Below the pieces are notes generated by a model, which made no database searches, had not been told where the DNA came from, and saw only the letters and a list, made by a program, of their open reading frames with translations. Shown piece after piece: positions 1-8,352 of a DNA stretch of 64,000 nt. A program made the translations under genes and the position numbers. How positions within the stretch are numbered: the stretch's first letter is position 1; each line of letters opens with the position of its first letter. Source of the DNA: Pseudomonadota bacterium (GTDB lineage Bacteria; Pseudomonadota; Gammaproteobacteria; Burkholderiales; Thiobacillaceae); contig JAJZPR010000007.1 of NCBI GenBank assembly GCA_021847835.1, forward strand, positions 1-64,000, written 5' to 3'.

Positions 1-135
1 ATCAATTACTTCTTCAAGTGTGAGCAGCTTCAATTTATCCCCCAGCCAGATACCCCAGACTCGCGTCCAAAATACCCAGCCAGGTAACCAAGATGCCCAC
101 ACCTATCGGCTGTTAGATTTTTAAAGAACAATGCG
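1..135 (-). promoter_or_regulatory. probable rRNA operon leader with boxA-like site
   Basis: Read on the minus strand, 119-130 gives TGTTCTTTAAAA, close to the antitermination boxA consensus, followed by AACAGCCGATAGGTGTGG, a string typical of betaproteobacterial rRNA leaders. Further on, GTGTGGGC (about 92-99) can pair with GCTCACAC (about 17-24), like the stalks that flank 16S rRNA. No rRNA base is visible; that 16S begins just beyond base 1 is an inference. The alternative is a 23S leader. Confidence 0.55.
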
Positions 136-158
136 CTTGCGCGACTTTTGAATCCTGC

Positions 159-235
<77 letters not shown>

Positions 236-249
236 TCCGAAGAAGCGAG

Positions 250-279
250 ACTATAGCAAGGATTCGGAAACCGTGTCAA
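250..279 (-). promoter_or_regulatory. sigma-70 promoter for tRNA-fMet
   Basis: On the minus strand a perfect -35 TTGACA (274-279) and a -10 TATAGT (250-255) are separated by 18 bases. The -10 lies about 14 bases before the mature tRNA 5' end. Near-consensus strength fits a stable RNA promoter. Confidence 0.8.
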
Positions 280-376
280 CAAAATGCGACGCTAAAATTT
301 CCCGGCTTGCCCTTCTTGTCCGGTTGCCCGAATAATCCTCATATAACTGACAGCCCGTTTTTGCGCGAGGTTCCGC

Positions 377-1561
377 ATGTTTCCTGCCTTCACTCTCGCC
401 CGCCTGCCCCGGATCATTTTCGGCCATGGCGTGCGCACCCGGTTGCCCGCCCTGGCTTCAGCCTACGGCAAGCGCACTCTGCTGGTCACGGGCGCCCGGC
501 ATTTCCAGTCTAGTCCGCATTGGGCTGAAATACAGGCCGGCTTGCGGGCAGCCGGCGTTGCCTGGGAAATGCTGGGGGTAGACGGGGAGCCCTCACCCAG
601 CCTGGTCGACGAGGCCGTACGGGCCTACCGCAACGCAGGCTTTGGCAGCGTCGTCGGCCTCGGCGGCGGCAGCGCGCTGGATGCCGCCAAGGCCATCGCC
701 GGACTCTTGAAGCCCGGTAATTCGGTCATGGATCATCTGGAAGGCGTGGGGCCGGAACTGCCCTATCACGGCCCCGCCACTCCCTTCATCGCCATGCCCA
801 CCACCGCCGGCACCGGCTCCGAGGCCACCAAGAATGCCGTGCTGTCGGTGCATGGCCAGGAGGGCTTCAAGAAATCCTTCCGCGACGAGAAGCTGGTCGC
901 CGAAGTCGCCCTGGTCGACCCCGATCTCCTCGCCACCTGCCCGCCGCACATCATCGCCGCCAACGGCATGGACGCCTTCACCCAGTTGCTCGAATCCTAT
1001 GTCTCCAGCAAGGCCAACCGCTTGACCGACGCGCTGGCCTGGTCGGGCATGAAGGCGGCACGCAACTCCCTGCTCGATTGGTACCAAAACGGCCCCGAAG
1101 CCAGGGATGCCCAAGCCGGCATGGCCTATGCAGCCCTGATGTCAGGGATTACGCTTGCCCAGGTCGGCCTGGGCTCGGTGCACGGTCTGGCCTCGCCGCT
1201 CGGGGCGTTTTTTCCGATCCCGCACGGCGTGGTGTGCGGCACCCTGGTCGCGGAAGCCACGACCATGAACGTCCGGGCCCTGCGGGAACGCGGCAACAGG
1301 GAAACCCTGCTCAAATACGCCCAGGCCGGCCGCATGCTGGCCCGCGATACGCATCTTTCCGACGAGGAAGCCCTCGGCCGCCTGATCGGGGTCCTGCACG
1401 ACTGGACCGGGCAGATGCAACTGCCCAGGCTGTCTACGTTTGGCGTGAGTTCCGCCGACATTCCCAAAATAGTCGGCAACAGCCGCGGCAGCAGCATGAA
1501 AACGAATCCTGTCGTCCTGACTGATGAAGAAATCGGAAAAATCCTCGCAAGCCGCATCTAG
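377..1561 (+). CDS. iron-containing alcohol dehydrogenase
   Basis: A 394-residue group III (Fe-type) alcohol dehydrogenase: NAD(P)-dependent interconversion of an alcohol and an aldehyde or ketone in the cytosol. The N-terminal half carries the nucleotide-binding GGGSALDAAK and PTTAGTGSEAT motifs. The C-terminal half has the metal-ligand region with NGMDAF and the histidines of GSVHGLASPLG and PIPHGVV. Length matches the family. Substrate cannot be told from the sequence. The next gene is on the same strand but 190 bases away with a hairpin between, so it is probably a single-gene transcript. Confidence 0.88.
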   Translation: MFPAFTLARLPRIIFGHGVRTRLPALASAYGKRTLLVTGARHFQSSPHWAEIQAGLRAAGVAWEMLGVDGEPSPSLVDEAVRAYRNAGFGSVVGLGGGSALDAAKAIAGLLKPGNSVMDHLEGVGPELPYHGPATPFIAMPTTAGTGSEATKNAVLSVHGQEGFKKSFRDEKLVAEVALVDPDLLATCPPHIIAANGMDAFTQLLESYVSSKANRLTDALAWSGMKAARNSLLDWYQNGPEARDAQAGMAYAALMSGITLAQVGLGSVHGLASPLGAFFPIPHGVVCGTLVAEATTMNVRALRERGNRETLLKYAQAGRMLARDTHLSDEEALGRLIGVLHDWTGQMQLPRLSTFGVSSADIPKIVGNSRGSSMKTNPVVLTDEEIGKILASRI

Positions 1562-1572
1562 CGGAGGAGTTC

Positions 1573-1590
1573 CAGTAGCCGAGGCTACTG
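1573..1590 (+). terminator. palindrome after the alcohol dehydrogenase
   Basis: CAGTAGCC-GA-GGCTACTG is an 8-bp perfect inverted repeat starting 12 bases after the stop. No T-tract follows, so it is a weak candidate terminator or a transcript-end stabiliser. Confidence 0.35.
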
Positions 1591-1751
1591 TATCAAGAAC
1601 ATGCGGGGTCGGCGGAATGCCGCTGGCCGTGGTATGGTGAAGTTCGTGTTACGCGGCCGGACGGTTTGCATGACAAACACAAGACTGCTGTAGAATTTCC
1701 TGACGCACCGCTGCGTTAGTTCTTATAGAGTGAAGCAAGGAGGCATGCAGC

Positions 1752-2036
1752 ATGAGCCCGCAAATGATTCCCGAGACCCCGCCGGAATACGACCACACCC
1801 GCATCATCGAGAGGCCGGACGGCTTCTACTGGCTAGACAAGGACACCAATGCCGAATACGGCCCGTTCGAGACCCTGATCGCCGCGGTCGAGGATATGGA
1901 ATACAGGGCCGACAGCGACTATGAGCCGGTAGAAACGCTGCAGGAGGCTGAGGAGGAACTCGGCATTTCAGGCTGGATCGACCCCGACACCGGGCTGCCG
2001 GCCGAAGAGTCCCACACTCACCTGAACGACCAGTAG
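1752..2036 (+). CDS. small acidic protein of unknown function
   Basis: A 94-residue, strongly acidic protein with no signal peptide, membrane segment or cysteine. It is rich in Asp, Glu, Tyr and Pro, with the readable stretch DGFYWLDKDTNAEYGPFETL, which suggests a small folded binding domain. The start is chosen because AAGGAGG (1737-1743) lies 8 bases upstream of the ATG. A TAGAAT hexamer near 1692 with TTGCAT 19 bases before it may be its promoter. It converges with the arsenic operon. No family is recognised with confidence. Confidence 0.65.
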   Translation: MSPQMIPETPPEYDHTRIIERPDGFYWLDKDTNAEYGPFETLIAAVEDMEYRADSDYEPVETLQEAEEELGISGWIDPDTGLPAEESHTHLNDQ

Positions 2037-2055
2037 CCCTGCAAGGCTTGGCGCA

Positions 2056-3144
2056 TCAATCCTTGCCCTGGAACGCGAGCCCGCGTTCGTACCAGCCCTT
2101 GCTGCGGTTGACGAGCTTGACCACCAGCAGCATCACCGGCACCTCGATCAGCACGCCGACCACGGTGGCCAGCGCAGCACCCGACTGAAAGCCGAACAGA
2201 GCGATCGCCGCCGCCACCGCCAGCTCGAAGAAATTGGAGGCCCCGATCAGCGCCGAGGGGCAGGCCACGCTGTGCTTCTCGCCTACCTTGCGGTTCAGCC
2301 AGTACGCCAGGCTCGAGTTGAAGAACACCTGGATCAGGATGGGCACGGCCAGCAGCGCGATGATCAAGGGCTGCTCGATGATCGCCTCGCCCTGGAAGGC
2401 GAACAGCAGCACCAGCGTGGCCAGCAGCGCGAGGATGGACAGATGGCCCAGCGTGGCGAGCGTGGCGTCGAGCGCCGCCTGGCCGCGCCTGAGCAGGGCC
2501 TTGCGCCAGGCCTGGGCCAGGATGACCGGGATGACGATGTACAGCACCACCGAGGTGAAGAGCGTATCCCACGGCACGACGATCGCCGAAAGCCCGAGCA
2601 GCAGGCCGACGATGGGCGCGAAGGCGAAGATCATGATGGTGTCGTTCAGCGCCACCTGCGACAGCGTGAAATACGGGTCGCCGCCGGTGAGCCGGCTCCA
2701 CACGAAAACCATCGCCGTGCAGGGTGCGGCGGCCAGCAGGATCAGGCCGGCAACGTAGCTGTCGAGCTGCTCGGCCGGCAGATAGGGCGCGAACAAATGG
2801 CGGATGAATATCCATGCCAGCAGCGCCATGGAAAACGGCTTCACCGCCCAGTTGACGAACAGCGTCACACCGATGCCCTTCCAGTGCGACTTCACCTGGT
2901 GCAGGGCGCCGAAGTCGATCTTCATGAGCATGGGGATGATCATCACCCAGATCAGCAGACCGACGGGAATGTTGACCTGCGCCACTTCCATGCGTCCCAG
3001 CGCCTGGAAGGGTGCCGGCAGCGCCTGTCCCAGCAGCACGCCCGCGACGATGCACAGGGCCACCCACAGCGTGAGCCAGCGCTCGAACACGCTCATGGGC
3101 GCGCCGGCCGCCTGCCGGATGGCGACTTCGCACTGCGCGCTCAT
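2056..3144 (-). CDS. acr3: ACR3-type arsenite efflux permease
   Basis: A 362-residue inner-membrane carrier of the bile/arsenite/riboflavin transporter superfamily with about ten hydrophobic segments. It exports arsenite, the product of ArsC. The ACR3 signature is clear: the conserved cysteine in AAPCTAMVFVWS and the following TLSQVALND stretch. It is the last gene of the ars operon. Its ATG overlaps the arsC stop (ATGA), implying translational coupling. Confidence 0.93.
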   Translation of the reverse strand: MSAQCEVAIRQAAGAPMSVFERWLTLWVALCIVAGVLLGQALPAPFQALGRMEVAQVNIPVGLLIWVMIIPMLMKIDFGALHQVKSHWKGIGVTLFVNWAVKPFSMALLAWIFIRHLFAPYLPAEQLDSYVAGLILLAAAPCTAMVFVWSRLTGGDPYFTLSQVALNDTIMIFAFAPIVGLLLGLSAIVVPWDTLFTSVVLYIVIPVILAQAWRKALLRRGQAALDATLATLGHLSILALLATLVLLFAFQGEAIIEQPLIIALLAVPILIQVFFNSSLAYWLNRKVGEKHSVACPSALIGASNFFELAVAAAIALFGFQSGAALATVVGVLIEVPVMLLVVKLVNRSKGWYERGLAFQGKD

Positions 3145-3554
3145 GCCAGCCCCAGCGCTTCGCGCACTGCCGGCACCAGACGGCTGCGGATATCATCGCG
3201 CACCGCAAGGAAGCTTTCCAGCGGTTCGCCGTGCGGATCGTGGAACGGCAGATGGATGCTTGGAATCGGCTTCGGGAAGATCGGGCAGGCTTCCCTGGCG
3301 TTGTCGCACACCGTCACCACCAGGTCGATGTCCTCGTTCATCACCGCGTCGATATCCTTGGGGTGCAGGCCGTCGGTATTCAGGCCGGCAAGCCTGAGCG
3401 CCTCGATGGCGCCGTCAGCCACTTTGGGCTGCGGCCGGGTGCCGGCTGAAAGCGCATGCACCTGCCCGGCGAGATCGTGATTGAGGAGCACCTCGGCCAT
3501 TTGCGAGCGGCAGGAGTTGCCGGTGCACAAAATCAATACCGTTTTTTTCGACAT
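3141..3554 (-). CDS. arsC: arsenate reductase, thioredoxin-coupled LMW-phosphatase type
   Basis: A 137-residue enzyme reducing arsenate to arsenite. The phosphatase-like loop CTGNSCRS places the nucleophile at Cys10, and Cys83 and Cys90 (VTVCDNAREAC) complete the relay known for thioredoxin-linked ArsC (10/82/89 in the S. aureus enzyme). The glutaredoxin-type ArsC has a different fold and is excluded. It lies between arsI and acr3 in the ars operon. Confidence 0.94.
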   Translation of the reverse strand: MSKKTVLILCTGNSCRSQMAEVLLNHDLAGQVHALSAGTRPQPKVADGAIEALRLAGLNTDGLHPKDIDAVMNEDIDLVVTVCDNAREACPIFPKPIPSIHLPFHDPHGEPLESFLAVRDDIRSRLVPAVREALGLA

Positions 3555-3563
3555 GACCTTCTC

Positions 3564-4028
3564 TTATTTGCTGTGTGAAAAATTCTTTTGAAGCTGCGCG
3601 AGGGAGATCTGCGCCGGCATGGGCGCGCAGCAGGCGCTGCCTTCCGCCGCCTTCCCGCCGAAGACGGGCACGCGCCCCAGGGTATGGAAGCTTTCCCAGG
3701 CGATGCCCGCCGGGTCCACGGTCCAGTACTTGTCGGATTCCGCGTAGCAGCAGGCCGCACCTTTCTGCTCGACGACCGGGCCGGCGGCGGCCTGCACCCT
3801 TTGATGCAGCTCGTTCAGCTCTTCTTCGCTGTCGGCCTGGAAACCCAGGTGATCGAGGCCGGTCTTGCCGGCGCGCGTGGAGACGGCAAAGTTGATGCGC
3901 GGCTCGTCCAGCATCCATTTCGCGTAATCGCTTTCCACCACGGCGGGTTCCGCATCGAACAGCCTGGAATAGAAGGCGACTGCGGACGCAATGTCCGTCA
4001 CGCCCACATGCACATGAAATCTTTTCAT
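3564..4028 (-). CDS. arsI: ArsI/CadI-family C-As lyase (glyoxalase fold)
   Basis: A 154-residue vicinal-oxygen-chelate protein. ArsI cleaves the carbon-arsenic bond of trivalent organoarsenicals. Visible landmarks match: His5 (RFHVHVG), His60 (LDHLGF), Glu112 (WESF) as metal ligands, and the vicinal pair Cys93-Cys94 (AACCYAES) that binds arsenic. A second CC pair (SACCAP) lies near the C-terminus. The start at 4028 is preferred over one 7 codons upstream because it forms an ATGA overlap with arsR and gives the usual MKRFHVHV opening. CadI-like binding proteins are the alternative. Confidence 0.85.
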   Translation of the reverse strand: MKRFHVHVGVTDIASAVAFYSRLFDAEPAVVESDYAKWMLDEPRINFAVSTRAGKTGLDHLGFQADSEEELNELHQRVQAAAGPVVEQKGAACCYAESDKYWTVDPAGIAWESFHTLGRVPVFGGKAAEGSACCAPMPAQISLAQLQKNFSHSK

Positions 4029-4354
4029 CGTTTCGCTCCGGGTTTGCACGCGCTGCCCGGCAGGCAGGGCTCGCCCTGGCAGCAGTTTTCCGTCAGATAG
4101 GCCAGCAATTCGTTCATGGCGGCATAGTTGGCCTGGTAATAGACGAACCGGCCCTCATGCCGGCTGCTCACCAGCCCCGCGTTTGCCAGTTCCTTGAGAT
4201 GGAACGACAGGGTCGGCGCAGCGATTCGCATGGCATGGTTGATCTCGCCCGCCGCCAGGCCGGAGGTACCGACCTGCACCAGCAGGCGGAAAATGCCCAG
4301 GCGGGTTTCGTGCGCCAGCGAGGACAGGGCCTTGACCGCTTCGAATATTTCCAT
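4025..4354 (-). CDS. arsR: ArsR-family arsenic-responsive repressor
   Basis: A 109-residue winged-helix repressor from the start MEIFEAVKALSS; a longer in-frame opening is less likely because it runs into the AT-rich operator. The recognition helix is TLSFHLKELANAGL. It lacks the ELCVCD arsenic site of the E. coli protein. Instead it has Cys91, Cys92, Cys97 and Cys103 in the C-terminal tail, the arrangement of the Acidithiobacillus ferrooxidans-type ArsR. First gene of the ars operon, presumably autorepressing it. Confidence 0.92.
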   Translation of the reverse strand: MEIFEAVKALSSLAHETRLGIFRLLVQVGTSGLAAGEINHAMRIAAPTLSFHLKELANAGLVSSRHEGRFVYYQANYAAMNELLAYLTENCCQGEPCLPGSACKPGAKR

Positions 4355-4385
4355 AGTTTTATAATTATCGAAATATATGGCAAGG
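4355..4385 (-). promoter_or_regulatory. ars promoter/operator
   Basis: Directly before arsR is an AT-rich patch (4359-4379) reading ATATATTTCGATAATTAT on the minus strand, in sharp contrast to the GC-rich surroundings. It is like operator regions seen before this arsR type. Exact -10/-35 boxes are not assigned. Confidence 0.55.
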
Positions 4386-4422
4386 ACGTCAAGCCGGCCG
4401 TGCAAATAAAGCGCACGATGCG

Positions 4423-6978
4423 CTAAAGCCAGAGCATCAGGCCGGTTTCAAAGGGGTGCGTGAGATATTCGTGCCAAGGGTAGATGCGGACGCGGTAATC
4501 CAGCTTGCCGCACATTTCCGGCGTGATTTCCAGTTCATACAGCGTGCTGCCGTCCTGCAGGGTCTCCCTGCTTTCCATGCACAGGCAGCCGCGATTCCTG
4601 GCGGCGCTGCCCGGCCGGTGCAAGAGCACCTCCACCCGCACGTCCGTCGGGGCAAGTCCGCCCAGATTGGCCGCAACCCTGAGGGTGAAACCTTCGCCGA
4701 ACACGATGGTTTTCCGGGCGGTATCCAGGCGGCGCAGGGAAACCTTGTCCCAATGCGCGCGCACCCTGGACTTCCAGGCCGCCAGGCTTTTTGCCGGCGC
4801 GTACTGGCCATCCCGGAACTTGCGTCCCTGTTCGCTTGCGGACAGATAAAACTTCTCGACGTATTCTCCGACCATGCGCGCGGAATTGAATCGCGGCAGA
4901 AGGCTGGCGATCGAATGCTTGGCCATTTTCACCCAGCCCTCCGAGTACCCCATGCCGTTGCGCTTGTAATACAGCGGAACGATCTGATCCTGCAGCAGTT
5001 CGTAGAGCGTCAGGCTGTCCTCGGCATTGCGCCGCGCATCGTCAAAGTGCTCAGGGGCCGGCTTGATGGCCCAGCCGTTCTTCCCATCCCAGCCCTCGCC
5101 CCACCAGCCGTCCAGCACGGAAAGATTGAGCGTGCCGTTCATGGCCGCCTTCATGCCCGAAGTGCCGGAGGCCTCTAGCGGGTAGATCGGATTGTTGAGC
5201 CAGACATCGACGCCGGCCACGAGCCTGCGCGCCAAGCCCATGTCATAGCCCTCGACCAGCAGCAGCCTGCCCTCGAGATCAGGCAGATGCGACAACTCGT
5301 GGATACGGCGAATGAGCTCCTGGCCAGGCTGGTCGGCGGGATGCGCCTTGCCGGCAAAAATGAACAGCACGGGCCTGGCCTCGTCGGCAATGATCCGCTT
5401 CAGCCAATCCAGATTCTCGAACAGCAAGGTGGCGCGCTTGTAGGTGGCAAAACGTCGCGCGAATCCGACCGTCAGCACCTTGGGGTCGAGCGGGTTGGCC
5501 AGCTTCAGCAGCCGGTCCAGATGCGCCTGCGAGCCATGGTTGCGCGCATGCTGAATGGCGTAGCGCTGCTTCAGGGTGAAGAACAACTGTGCCTTGAGCG
5601 TCTGCCGCACGCTCCAGAACACGTGGTCGGGAATCCTGTCGATGCGCTCTTCCCAGAACGCGGTGTCGTTCAGCTTGTGACGCCACTCGTAACCCAGGCG
5701 ATTGTCGAACAGCTCGATCCACTCCTGCGCCAGGAAGGTGTTCACGTGCACCCCGTTGGTGACGTAATCCATCGGGTTTTCGTCAGGTTCGATTTGCGGC
5801 CAGTGCTCGCCGCAGATGTCGGAGGACACGCCGCCGTGGATGCGTGAAACGCCGTTGTGGTAACGCGAGCCATGCAGCGCCAGCGCGGTCATGTTGAAAT
5901 CCGGGCTGCTTCGGGTATGTCCCAGCTCGTGCAGGCTGCTCAGCGGAATATCCAGCTGCCGGCAGTAATCCTGGAAATAATGCTCGACCATGTCGCTGGA
6001 AAAATGATCGTGGCCGGCCGGCACCGGCGTGTGCGTGGTGAACACCGTGTCCACCGCCACGGCTTCCAGCGCGCTGTTGAAATCCAGCTGCCTGTCCTGC
6101 ATCAGCTGGCGGATGCGCTCCAACACCAGAAACGCCGCATGGCCCTCGTTGATGTGCCAGACCGTGGGCTTGACGCCCATGGCCGCCAGCGCGCGCGCGC
6201 CGCCGACGCCGAGAATGATTTCCTGGCGGATGCGCATTTCGCGATCGCCGCCATACAGCTGGTGCGTGATGTAGCGGTCCTCGGCGTTGTTTTCTTCCAG
6301 TTCGGTGTCGAGCAGCGTCAGCCAGACATGGCCCGCCCGCACCACCCAGACCTTGACCGCGACATTGCGGCCGGGAAACTCCACCTGAACTTTCAATTCC
6401 TGGCCGCCGTCGGTATAGGCGGGCATTACCGGCAGGTCATCGAAATCGGAATCGTGATAATGGGCAACCTGGCGGCCGTCGCCATCGATGGTCTGGGAAA
6501 AATAGCCCTGCCGGTACAGCAGGCCCACACCCACGAAAGGCAGGCGCATGTCGGATGCGGCCTTGCAATGATCGCCGGCGAGGATTCCCAGGCCGCCCGA
6601 ATAGATCGGGAAGCTTTCATGGAAGCCGAATTCCGCGCAGAAATAGGCCACCATGTCGCTGTGCTTGAGCTGGGCCGGCTGATCGCGCTTGAGCGGTTCG
6701 TTGTGGTAAGTGTCGTATGCCGACAGCACGCGGTTGTAATTGGCCAGGAACACGTGGTCTTCGGCGGCCTCCACCAGCCGCTGCTCGTCCACGCGCTTGA
6801 GAAAGGCCTTGGGATTGTGGCCGGTCGCCTCCCACAGGCCGGAATGCAGCCTGGCGAACAGCGTGCGCGTCGGCTTGTCCCAGGTGTACCAGAGGTTGTT
6901 CGCCAGCTCCTCCAGACGGATCAGCCTGCGCGGGATCTTGGGATTGACCTCGATCGTATAGGAAGTGCCCTTGGCCAT
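4423..6978 (-). CDS. glgP: alpha-glucan (glycogen/maltodextrin) phosphorylase
   Basis: An 851-residue GT35 enzyme of the alpha-glucan phosphorylase subfamily, releasing glucose-1-phosphate from storage or malto-oligosaccharide glucan. The PLP-binding region GTSGMKAAMNGT lies near residue 607, preceded by NNPIYPLEAS, and active-site stretches such as HINEGHAAF and FTTHTPVPAGHD are intact. A beta-rich C-terminal domain follows. No other glycogen genes are near. It is 47 bases downstream of orn and could be cotranscribed. Confidence 0.93.
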   Translation of the reverse strand: MAKGTSYTIEVNPKIPRRLIRLEELANNLWYTWDKPTRTLFARLHSGLWEATGHNPKAFLKRVDEQRLVEAAEDHVFLANYNRVLSAYDTYHNEPLKRDQPAQLKHSDMVAYFCAEFGFHESFPIYSGGLGILAGDHCKAASDMRLPFVGVGLLYRQGYFSQTIDGDGRQVAHYHDSDFDDLPVMPAYTDGGQELKVQVEFPGRNVAVKVWVVRAGHVWLTLLDTELEENNAEDRYITHQLYGGDREMRIRQEIILGVGGARALAAMGVKPTVWHINEGHAAFLVLERIRQLMQDRQLDFNSALEAVAVDTVFTTHTPVPAGHDHFSSDMVEHYFQDYCRQLDIPLSSLHELGHTRSSPDFNMTALALHGSRYHNGVSRIHGGVSSDICGEHWPQIEPDENPMDYVTNGVHVNTFLAQEWIELFDNRLGYEWRHKLNDTAFWEERIDRIPDHVFWSVRQTLKAQLFFTLKQRYAIQHARNHGSQAHLDRLLKLANPLDPKVLTVGFARRFATYKRATLLFENLDWLKRIIADEARPVLFIFAGKAHPADQPGQELIRRIHELSHLPDLEGRLLLVEGYDMGLARRLVAGVDVWLNNPIYPLEASGTSGMKAAMNGTLNLSVLDGWWGEGWDGKNGWAIKPAPEHFDDARRNAEDSLTLYELLQDQIVPLYYKRNGMGYSEGWVKMAKHSIASLLPRFNSARMVGEYVEKFYLSASEQGRKFRDGQYAPAKSLAAWKSRVRAHWDKVSLRRLDTARKTIVFGEGFTLRVAANLGGLAPTDVRVEVLLHRPGSAARNRGCLCMESRETLQDGSTLYELEITPEMCGKLDYRVRIYPWHEYLTHPFETGLMLWL

Positions 6979-7025
6979 GCTGTTTCTCTCCGCTCACTAA
7001 GCTGTTGCTACAAACTAAGCAAAAA

Positions 7026-7583
7026 TCATGCAGGCTGCTTGTCCTGGATGAAATGCTCCCGGTAATACTTCATCTCTTCGATGGACTCATAGATATCGGC
7101 AAGCGCTTCATGCTTGCTGGCTTTCTTGAATGCTTCCGACAGCCCCGGGCGCCAGCGCTTGGCCAGTTCCTTGAGCGTGCTCACGTCCAGGTTGCGGTAA
7201 TGAAAATATGCCTCGAGCCTGGGCATGTAGCGCGCCAGGAAGCGGCGATCCTGGCAGATCGAGTTGCCGCACATCGGCGAGGTGCGCTCGGGCACGTATT
7301 GTTTGACGAAGTCCAGCATCTGCGCCTCGGCCTCGGCCTCGCTCAATGTCGATGCCTTGACCCGGTCGATCAGGCCGGATTTGCCATGCGTGCCCTTGTT
7401 CCAGCTGTCCATGCCATCCAGCACGGCATCGGGCTGATGCACCACCAGCACCGGACCTTCCGCAACGGTGTTGAGATCGGCGTCGGTCACCACGATCGCC
7501 ACTTCCAGAATGCGGTTGTCGTCCGGCGACAAGCCGGACATTTCCATGTCGATCCACAGCAGGTTCAAAGGGTTTTGTGCCAT
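7026..7583 (-). CDS. orn: oligoribonuclease
   Basis: A 185-residue DEDDh 3'-5' exoribonuclease that degrades 2-5-mers, including pGpG from c-di-GMP turnover. Exo I motif WIDMEMSG, a [12 protein letters not shown] motif with the second acidic residue, and the terminal [10 protein letters not shown] (His-x4-Asp) are present. The start at 7583 ([10 protein letters not shown]) is chosen over one 9 codons upstream because the family begins just before the exonuclease motif. Confidence 0.95.
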   Translation of the reverse strand: MAQNPLNLLWIDMEMSGLSPDDNRILEVAIVVTDADLNTVAEGPVLVVHQPDAVLDGMDSWNKGTHGKSGLIDRVKASTLSEAEAEAQMLDFVKQYVPERTSPMCGNSICQDRRFLARYMPRLEAYFHYRNLDVSTLKELAKRWRPGLSEAFKKASKHEALADIYESIEEMKYYREHFIQDKQPA

Positions 7584-7684
7584 CTCGTTTTCCAATGCTT
7601 GAAAGGCCACATTGTCTCAGTGGTGGAGAATTTAACAAACTCCGCCATAATTGGCGTTATCGATCCGCTTTCCGGAGGCACGCC

Positions 7685-7969
7685 ATGAAATCCGCGATTG
7701 TCCTGATGTTCGGGCTGGCGCTCGCGCCGGCCCATGCCGCGCCCTTCGACAAGGGCGACCCCAGGGCCGGCAAGGCATTGCACGACAAATCATGCCAGAC
7801 CTGCCATGACAGCAGCATGTATACCCGCGCTGCCCGCATCGTCAAGACGCCCGCGCAGCTGGCCGCGCGCATATCCGGCTGCAACGCCAATACCGGGGCC
7901 GGCTGGTTTCCGGAGGAGGAACGGCATGTGGCCGCCTACCTCAACCACAATTTCTACCATTTCAAATAG
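7685..7969 (+). CDS. small periplasmic c-type cytochrome
   Basis: A 94-residue protein with a Sec signal peptide (MKSAIVLMFGLALAPAHA, cut near residue 18) and a single haem motif CQTCH. A distal methionine ligand is uncertain; the only downstream Met is in SSMYT just after the haem motif. An extra cysteine occurs in ISGCNAN. It is 8 bases upstream of phhB, so they are probably cotranscribed, although no functional link is evident. Electron partner unknown. Confidence 0.85.
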   Translation: MKSAIVLMFGLALAPAHAAPFDKGDPRAGKALHDKSCQTCHDSSMYTRAARIVKTPAQLAARISGCNANTGAGWFPEEERHVAAYLNHNFYHFK

Positions 7970-7977
7970 AGTAAGCC

Positions 7978-8319
7978 ATGTCTGACATCGCACAAGACCT
8001 GACCCGCAAGAAATGCGCGCCCTGCGAGGGCGGCATCGCGCCGCTGACCGACGCGCAAATCGCCCCGCTGCTCAAGGGCCTGCCGGGCTGGGGCCGCGAC
8101 GGCATCAAGATTTTCAGGGAGTACAAGTTCAAGGACCACTACCAGACGCAGGCCTTCACCAACGCCGTGATGTGGGTATCGCACCGCGAGGACCACCACC
8201 CCTACCTGATCGTGGGCTACAACACCGTGCGCGTGGAATACTGGACCCATGCCATCAACGGCCTGTCGGAGAACGACTTCATCTGCGCGGCCAAGGTCGA
8301 TGCGCTGTTCGAAATCTAG
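7978..8319 (+). CDS. phhB: 4a-hydroxytetrahydrobiopterin dehydratase
   Basis: A 113-residue pterin-4a-carbinolamine dehydratase with the active-site motif EDHHPYL and the later [11 protein letters not shown] segment. It regenerates pterin cofactor after aromatic hydroxylation, or serves a moonlighting pterin role; no phenylalanine hydroxylase gene is in the window. The N-terminus has a CAPC pair (residues 13-16), common in bacterial homologues. Confidence 0.93.
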   Translation: MSDIAQDLTRKKCAPCEGGIAPLTDAQIAPLLKGLPGWGRDGIKIFREYKFKDHYQTQAFTNAVMWVSHREDHHPYLIVGYNTVRVEYWTHAINGLSENDFICAAKVDALFEI

Positions 8320-8352
8320 GGCCGAACTCGCAAGGCTGTTGAAGGTCGATCC

